From assembly GCA_028817435.1 (NCBI GenBank), contig JAPPPQ010000015.1, positions 1 through 64,000 on the forward strand: a stretch of DNA of 64,000 nt. Direction: 5' to 3'. The notes beneath the pieces are model-generated. The model did no database searches and was not told the DNA's origin. It was given only the letters and a program-made list of their open reading frames with translations. The DNA is from Deltaproteobacteria bacterium (GTDB taxonomy: Bacteria; Myxococcota_A; UBA9160; UBA6930). The translations under genes were made by a program, and so were the position numbers. This document shows, piece after piece, positions 54,201 to 61,475 of this stretch (the first letter of the stretch is position 1; each line of letters opens with the position of its first letter).

Positions 54201-57014
54201 GTGGATGTGCACCGGGGAGTCTTTGACCGGGTGGGCGCGTGGATTGATCACGGCGATGCGCTGCGCCGCTCCATTGCGCTGGCCGCCCATTTGCGCCGCG
54301 CCTACTCGCCCATCGCGCCTGTGGAAGCGGCCGCTGCCGAGCCTTTTGTCGCGCCCTTTGTCTCGCGCATGGCGCTGCCGGACGGGCGCTTCGTGCTGGG
54401 CGCGGCCTGCACCCTGCGCGGCGCGGACCAAGTGTTGCCGGCGGCCACCCGGCTCATCGAGGTGGCGCGGCAGCAGGGCGGGGCGCAGGCCCGCGCCCTC
54501 GAAATCTTCGCGCCGCATCCCGATGCCGATGGCGCAGACGGCGGCGCAGCGCCCGGCGCAGCCGAGCTCGGCGAGCTGCTCGCTCCGGCGCTATCCGGGG
54601 GCTTTGCGGCCGAGCGCCTCACGGTCACCTGGCTGCGCCCGGGCGGGCCGGATGTGCATCACACTTTTGTGGCCGATGCGCAATCGGCGCGGGGTTTCCG
54701 CAGCGAGGAAGCGCTGTGCGGCTTGCATCCCGAAGCCGCGCGGCGCATTGATCTGGCGCGGCTCTCGGGTTTCGAGCTCTCGCGGCAGCCCGCGCCCGAG
54801 CCCATTTACTGCTTCTACGCGCGCGCGCGGGAGGAGCCCGCCGACGAGCGCATCTTCGTGCTGGTGGATCTGCGCTTCCGCTCGCCCGAGCGCGAGGCGC
54901 AGCTCCATGTGCCGGCCTTCGAGTTCGCCTTCTACGAGGCGGCGCGGCAATTGCGCGCCGTGCTGTCGCTGCGCGATCCCAAGCGGCGCTTGCAGTGGAA
55001 TCGCATCGGAGTGTTTCTGGCGCAGCCGGTGTTTCTCGATTCCGGAATCGCGCAGCGGCTTTCGCGCAACCTGGCGCCCGCCACCCGCAATCTGGGCATC
55101 GAAAAGGTGGTGGTGCGGCTGGAATTGCTGGACCGCGCCGCCCCCGCGCGTGCCGCCGAGACCCGCGAGTTCGTCATTTCCGATGTGACGGGAATGAACA
55201 TGACTTTGCAAATGCGCGAACCGCGCCGCGCGCCGCTGCAGCCCCACAGCACTTACGAGAGCCGGGTGGTGGCCGCGCGCCGCCGCCGCCTGGTCTATCC
55301 CTACGAGATCATTCGCACGCTCACCGGCGCGGGTGGCGCGCAGGCGGGGTCCGGGGATGCGGCGGGCATTCCCCCCGGCGAATTCGAGGAGTTCGATCTG
55401 GATCCCGCCGCGCCCGCCGAAGCCCCCCGCGCGCGCAGCGTTTCGGGCCGCCCCTACGGGCAGAACCGCTGCGGCGTGGTGTTCGGCGTGATTCGCACGG
55501 CGACGGACAAGGTGCCGGAGGGCATGCGCCGCGTGCTGCTGCTCTCGGATCCCACCCGCGGCATGGGCTCGCTGGCGGCGGAGGAATGCGACCGCGTGGA
55601 GGCGGCGCTGGATTTGGCGGAGCGCGAAAAGCTGCCGCTCGAGTGGATCCCCGTCTCTTCCGGCGCGCGCATCGCCATGGACAACGGCACCGAGAACCTG
55701 GACGCCACGGCGCGGGTGGTGCGCCGCATCGTTCGCTTCACCCAGGCGGGCGGCGCGATTCATGTGATCGTCACCGGCGTGAATGTGGGCGCGCAGAGTT
55801 ACTGGGACGCGCTCTCGACCATGCTCATGCACACCCGGGGCGCGCTGATCATGACGCAGAACGCCTCCATGGTGCTGACCGGAAGCGCGGCGCTGCTGGC
55901 CTCGGGCTCGGTGTCGGCGGAAAGCGAGCAGGCCATCGGCGGCTTCGAGCGCATCATGGGGCCGAATGGCGAGGCGCAATACCACGCCCGCGATCTCGCC
56001 GACGCCTACCGCATTCTCTACGAGCACTACCGCTACACCTATGTGCCGCCGGGCGAGCGCGGCCCGCGCCGCCATGCCACTCAGGATCACGCCGAGCGCA
56101 GCGTCGGCGCAGAGGCCGCCCCCGCCGGCAGCGATTTCGCAACGGTGGGCGAGATTTTCTCGGACCAGACGAATCCCGGGCGCAAGCGGCCTTTTGCAAT
56201 GCGCGCGGTGATGCAGGCGGTGATGGACCGCGACGGCGGCTGCCTGGAGCGCTGGGCCGCCTGGGTGGGCGCAGAGACGGCCATCGTGTGGGACGCGCAT
56301 CTCGACGGGCAGCCGGTGTGCATGATCGGAATCGAGAGCCGCAACATCGCCCGCGAGGGCTACCGCCCCCACGACGGCCCCGCCGCCTGGAACGGCGGGA
56401 CTTTGTTTCCCGAGTCCTCGAAGAAGGTGGCGCGCGCGCTGAACGCCGCCAGCGGCAACCGCCCGGTGGTGGTGCTGGCAAACCTTTCGGGCTTCGACGG
56501 CTCGCCGGAATCCATGCGCAAGCTGCAGCTCGAGCACGGCGCGGAAATCGCCCGCGCTGTGGTGAACTTCGCCGGGCCGATTTTGTTTCTGGTGGTGTCG
56601 CGCTATCACGGCGGGGCCTATGTGGTGTTTTCCCGGGCGCTGAATCCGCGGTTGCGCGCCGCGGCGCTCACCGGTTCCTACGCATCGGTAATTGGCGGCG
56701 CGCCCGCGGCCAAGGTGGTATTCGCCCGCGAGGTGCGCGCGCGGGCCGCGCGGGATCCGCGCGTGCGCGCTCTGGCAGATCGCCGCGGCGCTGCGGGCGA
56801 GCGCGGCGACGAGAAGAACTACGAGCGCACCCTCGACGAGGTCACCTTGGAGAAGCAGGCCGAGCTGGCCCGCGAGTTTGACGCCGTGCACACCGTGGAG
56901 CGCGCCCGCGATGTGGGTTCGCTGGAAGAGATTGTCCCGCCCCGGCAGATGCGCGCCTGGCTGGTGCGCAAGTTGCGCGAGGAGCTGGCCCGCGCGGGGG
57001 AAGGCGCGTGGTGA
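51246..57014 (+). CDS. Single-chain multidomain acetyl/acyl-CoA carboxylase (BC - BCCP - central - carboxyltransferase), eukaryote-type architecture
   Basis: BC: [40 protein letters not shown]; biotin EAMKME (53226-53243); central region [24 protein letters not shown] / [83 protein letters not shown]. Confidence 0.9.
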   Translation: [1922 protein letters not shown]

Positions 57015-57844
57015 AGCGCATTCGCAAGAGCCGCGCCCGCCCGCGCCGCCCCGGCCCGTCCCCCCGGCTCGGCCCCGCAGAAATTGAAGAGATGCGCGCC
57101 GCAGGCCGCTTCGCCGCGGAGCTGCTGGACGCCGTGGCCGAGCGGGTGCGCCCCGGCGTCAGCACCGGCGAGCTCGACCGCCTGGTGGAATCGCTCACCC
57201 GCGCGCGTGGCGCGCGCAGCGCGCCCCACGGCTACCGCAGCGCCGGTGCGCCGCCCTTTCCGGGTCACTGCTGCACCTCGGTGAACGATGTGGTCTGCCA
57301 CGGCATTCCCGACGACGCCCGCGTGCTGCGCGACGGCGACATTGTGAATGTGGATGTGACGCCGGTGCTCGGCGGCTTTCACGGCGACACCTCGCGCACC
57401 TTCGCAGTGGGCGATTCGGTTTCGCCCCGCGCGCGGCAATTGATCGCCGATGCGCGCCGCGCTCTGTGGCTCGGCATTCGCGCGGTGCTGCCCGGCGCGC
57501 GCACCGGCGATATCGGCCACGCCATTGCCAGCTTTGCCGAATCCCGGGGCTATGGCGTGGTGCGCGAGTTCACCGGCCACGGCGTGGGCCGCCAATTTCA
57601 CACCGCGCCCACCATCTATCACTACGGCCGGCCCGGCGCGGGCGAGCCGCTGCTGCCCGGCATGACCTTCACCATTGAGCCGATGATCAATCTCGGCCAC
57701 TGGCGGACGCAAATTCTCGGCGATGGCTGGACCGCCGTTACCGCCGACGGCTCGCTCTCCGCGCAATGGGAGCACACGCTGCTGGTCACGGAGGAAGGAG
57801 TCGAGGTGCTGACTTTGGGCAGCGGCGAAACACCGCCGCTGTAA
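57008..57844 (+). CDS. map: Methionine aminopeptidase type I
   Basis: AGRFAAELLDAVAERVRPGVSTGELD, VNDVVCHGIPD, GDIVNVDVTPVLGGFHGDTSRTF, GHGVGRQFH. Confidence 0.95.
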   Translation: MVKRIRKSRARPRRPGPSPRLGPAEIEEMRAAGRFAAELLDAVAERVRPGVSTGELDRLVESLTRARGARSAPHGYRSAGAPPFPGHCCTSVNDVVCHGIPDDARVLRDGDIVNVDVTPVLGGFHGDTSRTFAVGDSVSPRARQLIADARRALWLGIRAVLPGARTGDIGHAIASFAESRGYGVVREFTGHGVGRQFHTAPTIYHYGRPGAGEPLLPGMTFTIEPMINLGHWRTQILGDGWTAVTADGSLSAQWEHTLLVTEEGVEVLTLGSGETPPL

Positions 57845-57872
57845 TGCGGCAAGTTGGCGGCTTGGCGGCGGC

Positions 57873-59081
57873 TCAATCGCGCAGCAGTTGAAGCAGCTTT
57901 TCGACGGCGCCGAAGAGCTCGTCTTCGGGAATGTTGAGGGGCGGGAACAGGCGCATGACGGGGACCGTGCCGCCCGCCGGGGTTGGGCCCGTGGTGATGT
58001 TGACCAGCACGCCGGCCTCAATGGCGCGCTGCGCCAGAGTTTGCGCGGCCTGGCCGTCGCCGAGCGGCAGGCCGATGAGCAGGCCGCGCCCGCGCGGCGG
58101 TCCGGCGGCGCGGGGATGCGCGGCGGCGAACTCGCCGAGCATGGCCAGCAGCGCCTCGCCCAGCCGCGCGGCCCGCGCCGGCAGCTTTTCTTCCTGCACC
58201 GCGCGCAGCGTCGCGCAGGCGGCGGCGCAGGCCAGGGGATTGCCCGCGTAGGTGCCGCCGTGATCGCCGGGCGCGACGGTTTCGGCCACGGCCTCGCTGA
58301 ACATAAAGGCGGCGATGGGAAAGCCGCCGCCCAATCCCTTGCCGAGCACCAGCACATCGGGGATCACACCCTCGTGTTCCAATGCGAGCATACGCCCGGT
58401 TCTGCCGATGCCGGTCTGCACCTCGTCCAAAATCAACAGCGCGCCGGCGTCTTGGGTGAGCTGGCGCAGGCGCTGCAGATAGCCGGGGGGGGGCGGGTTC
58501 ACGCCGCCTTCGCCCTGCAGCGGCTCGACGATGAGCGCCGCGGTGTCGCCGTCCACGGCGGCGGCGGCGGCATCGGCGTCGCCATAGGGCACGAGCACGG
58601 GCTCGGGCAGCAGCGCGCGATAGGGGTCGCGGTGCTTCGCCTGCCCCACCAATTGCAGCGCGCCCAGCGTCCGCCCGTGAAAGCCGCCCGTTGCGGAGAC
58701 GAACTTGCGCCGCCCGCTGGCCCGGTGCGCCAGCTTCACGGCGCCCTCCACCGCCTCGCTGCCCGAGCTGACGAAGAAGCTGCGGGTGAGCGCGGCGGGC
58801 GCGATTTCGGTCAGCGCGTCGCAGAGATCGAGTTGCGGCAGCGTGTAGAAGAGGTTGGTGGTCTGCATGAGCCGCCCGGCCTGGCTGCGGATGGCCTCCA
58901 CCAGCGACGCATGGCTGTGGCCCAGCGCCAGCACGCCCCAGCCCGCCGTCAGGTCCACGAACTCGCGGCCCGCCACATCGCGCACCCGCGCGCCCTGCCC
59001 CGAGACGATGGCGACGGGCAGGCGCGGAATGCCCGGCAAGAAGCGTTCGGCTTCGCGCCGGCGGATTTCCTCGAAGTTCAA
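57873..59081 (-). CDS. Class III aminotransferase, acetylornithine aminotransferase-like
   Basis: NLFYTLPQLDLCDALTE, FVSSGSEAVEGAVKLAHRAS, ILDEVQTGIGRTG, VLGKGLGGGFPIAAF; TTG start. Confidence 0.9.
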   Translation of the reverse strand: MNFEEIRRREAERFLPGIPRLPVAIVSGQGARVRDVAGREFVDLTAGWGVLALGHSHASLVEAIRSQAGRLMQTTNLFYTLPQLDLCDALTEIAPAALTRSFFVSSGSEAVEGAVKLAHRASGRRKFVSATGGFHGRTLGALQLVGQAKHRDPYRALLPEPVLVPYGDADAAAAAVDGDTAALIVEPLQGEGGVNPPPPGYLQRLRQLTQDAGALLILDEVQTGIGRTGRMLALEHEGVIPDVLVLGKGLGGGFPIAAFMFSEAVAETVAPGDHGGTYAGNPLACAAACATLRAVQEEKLPARAARLGEALLAMLGEFAAAHPRAAGPPRGRGLLIGLPLGDGQAAQTLAQRAIEAGVLVNITTGPTPAGGTVPVMRLFPPLNIPEDELFGAVEKLLQLLRD

Positions 59082-59165
59082 GCGCGCCTCCTTCGGCCGC
59101 GGCCCGCGGCCGGGGCCGGGAGAATCCGCCGTTATGGCCGCCGCGTCAAGCGCTAGGCTTGCCCC

Positions 59166-59528
59166 GTGGCCGATACCATCCTGCTGCAGGGCATTCAGGT
59201 GCCCGCCGCCCTGGGCGTGAGCGCCGCCGAACGCCGTATGCGCCGCCCCGTCACGCTGGATCTCGAAATCGAGACCAGCCTCGCCGCCGCGGGCCGCAGC
59301 GACCGCATTCAGCAGACCATTCACTACAAGCGCGTTTTCGAGGTGGTGGAGGATGTCGCCGCAAATCAGCCGCACCGCCTGGTCGAGGCCCTGGGCCAGC
59401 GCATTGCAGACGCCGTGCTCGGCAAGTTTGCGGTGGACGCCGTCACCGTGGTGGTGCGCAAGCCGAGCCCCATCGCCGGCGTGCTCGACTACGCCGGCAT
59501 CCGCATTCGCCGCGAGCGCAGCGGTTGA
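59166..59528 (+). CDS. folB: Dihydroneopterin aldolase
   Basis: ILLQGIQVPAALGVSAAERRMRRPVTLDLEIE...INYKRV-like IHYKRVFEVVEDV, RKPSPIAGVLDYAGI. Confidence 0.92.
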   Translation: MADTILLQGIQVPAALGVSAAERRMRRPVTLDLEIETSLAAAGRSDRIQQTIHYKRVFEVVEDVAANQPHRLVEALGQRIADAVLGKFAVDAVTVVVRKPSPIAGVLDYAGIRIRRERSG

Positions 59529-60481
59529 TGGCGGAGCGCGCCGCGCAATTGCGCGAGAACTGGCTCGCATTTCGCCAGCGCAGCGCGGCGCGATTGGCGG
59601 AGAGCATGCTGCTGGTGCTGCGCGTGTTGTCCGAAAAGAGCGCGCTGGCGCTGGGCGCGGCGTTGGGCCGAAGCTGGGTGCGGCTCAGCGGGCCGCGCAC
59701 CGCAGACGCCCGCGTGAATCTGCGCATCGCCTTTCCCGCCTGGAGCGAAGAGCGGCGCGAGTCGGTGCTGCTGCGCAGCATGGAGAACATGGGCCGCAAC
59801 CTGGCGGAGTTCGCGCGCATCGGCACCTGGAGCGATGCGGAACTTCGCCGCCGCGTCCGCGTCGAGGGCATGGAGCACGCCGAGGCGGCCAGCGCCGCTT
59901 CTCCAAATGGCGCCGTGCTGGTGCTGACGGCGCACTTCGGCTCCTGGGAGCTGCTGGCCGCTGCCGCCGCCGCCCACGGCATGCCCATCAGCGCCGTGCA
60001 GCGCCCCCGCGACAATCCGCTGCTGGAAGATTTGGTGAGCCGCGTGCGCGCACAGGGCGGCGCAGAATTCATGGCGCGCGGCAACGCGGCCCGCCCCGCA
60101 CTGCGCGCCCTGCGCAGCGGGCGCTATCTGGCGATTCTCTACGACCGCAACGCCCGCCCCGGCGAGGGCGTCTTCGTGCCCTTCTTCGGCCGCCTGGCCA
60201 GCGCCGTGGACGGCCCGCCGCGCCTGGCGCTGCGCACCGGAGTTGCGGTGCTGCCGGCTTTCATCCACCGGGAGCCCGACGGCATTCACCATGTGTGCCG
60301 CTTTTTGCCGCCGCTCTTTGCGCCCCCCGGCGCTTGCGCCAATGCCAACGCCGTGGCCGAAAGCGCAAAGCGCTGGACCCGCATCATCGAAGAGCAGGTG
60401 CGAAGCGCCCCCGAGCAGTGGGATTGGTCGCACCGCCGCTGGAAGACGCAGCCGCAGGGCGAGCCCGCCCCCTACCGCTAG
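59528..60481 (+). CDS. Lipid A biosynthesis lauroyl acyltransferase-like (LpxL/HtrB family)
   Basis: LTAHFGSWELLAAAAAAHG, VQRPRDNPLLEDLVSRVRAQGG, ILYDRNARPGEGVFVPFFGRLAS. Confidence 0.9.
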   Translation: MAERAAQLRENWLAFRQRSAARLAESMLLVLRVLSEKSALALGAALGRSWVRLSGPRTADARVNLRIAFPAWSEERRESVLLRSMENMGRNLAEFARIGTWSDAELRRRVRVEGMEHAEAASAASPNGAVLVLTAHFGSWELLAAAAAAHGMPISAVQRPRDNPLLEDLVSRVRAQGGAEFMARGNAARPALRALRSGRYLAILYDRNARPGEGVFVPFFGRLASAVDGPPRLALRTGVAVLPAFIHREPDGIHHVCRFLPPLFAPPGACANANAVAESAKRWTRIIEEQVRSAPEQWDWSHRRWKTQPQGEPAPYR

Positions 60482-60518
60482 CCCCGCTGCGCGAAGACTT
60501 TCGCGCCTTTACCGCTCG

Positions 60519-61451
60519 CTATTGCTCGCGGGGCTTGAAAGGATTCGGCTGTTGCAGCGCCGCGCGGAAGCTGGTTTCCATTTCGGCAATGGCTTCGCCG
60601 GTTTCCCACACGCCGTCCTTCACCACCTGGCGGGTAATCTGCGGATTGGAAAACAGGCCGATGGCGCCGTTGCCGCTCTCAATTACCTGGCCGTTGATCC
60701 AGGCGCTCTGCTCCATGGCCAGATAGACGACGGGGGGCACGACATTGCGCACCGAAATGCGCGGATTGCCGGCGCTGTAATCCATCACCGTGCTCTTTCC
60801 CTCCAGACTCGCCGTCATGCGCGTGTAGGCCACCGGCGCAATGCAGTTGGCCGTTACGCCGTAAGCTGAAAGCGCATTGGCGCAGGAGAAAGTGAGTCCG
60901 ACAATGCCCATCTTGGCCGCTGCGTAGTTCGGTTGGGTGGGCGATCCGTAGAGGCCGGAGCCGGAGACGAAATTGATCAGCCGATATTGCCCGCCGCGAT
61001 TCTCGCGCCACCAGGCCGAGGCGTGGCGCGTGGTGTTGAAGGCGCCTTTCAGATGCACGGCAATTACCGCATCCCACTGCTCTTCGCCGAGCTTGAAAAT
61101 CATCCCGTCGCGCAGAATGCCCGCCACATTCACCAGAATGTCGAGCCGCCCGTAGTTCTCAATGGCGGCGCCGATCAGCTCGCCGCACTGCGCAAAGCTG
61201 GTCACATCCGCTTCGTTCGCCAGCGCCCTGCCGCCCGCCGCCTCAATCTGCGCCGCCACCGCCCGCGCCGGACTCGCCTCGCCCGCTTCCTCTGCGCCGC
61301 CCGGCGCGCCCTGCATCGAAACGCCCAGGTCGTTCACCACCACCGCCGCGCCCTCGGCGGCAAAGGCCCGCGCCACCTCCGCGCCAATGCCCCGCCCGCC
61401 GCCAGTCACCACCGCCACGCGCCCCCAAAGCCGCCCGCCGTCCTCACCCAT
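60519..61451 (-). CDS. SDR family oxidoreductase
   Basis: VAVVTGGGRGIGAEVARAFAAEGAAVVVNDLG, NVAGILRDGMIFKLGEEQWDAVIAVHLKGAF, NYAAAKMG. Confidence 0.9.
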   Translation of the reverse strand: MGEDGGRLWGRVAVVTGGGRGIGAEVARAFAAEGAAVVVNDLGVSMQGAPGGAEEAGEASPARAVAAQIEAAGGRALANEADVTSFAQCGELIGAAIENYGRLDILVNVAGILRDGMIFKLGEEQWDAVIAVHLKGAFNTTRHASAWWRENRGGQYRLINFVSGSGLYGSPTQPNYAAAKMGIVGLTFSCANALSAYGVTANCIAPVAYTRMTASLEGKSTVMDYSAGNPRISVRNVVPPVVYLAMEQSAWINGQVIESGNGAIGLFSNPQITRQVVKDGVWETGEAIAEMETSFRAALQQPNPFKPREQ

Positions 61452-61475
61452 CGCTGTTCTCCCTTTCCGCCTGCA

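Noticed and set aside
58485-58493. Poly-G(9) tract in the argD-like gene (and 7-8 nt G/C runs at ~5428, ~7848, ~3364)
   Set aside because: Lengths expected in a very GC-rich genome; encodes a conserved-looking Pro run; unlike the 14-nt tract there is no strong case for phase variation.
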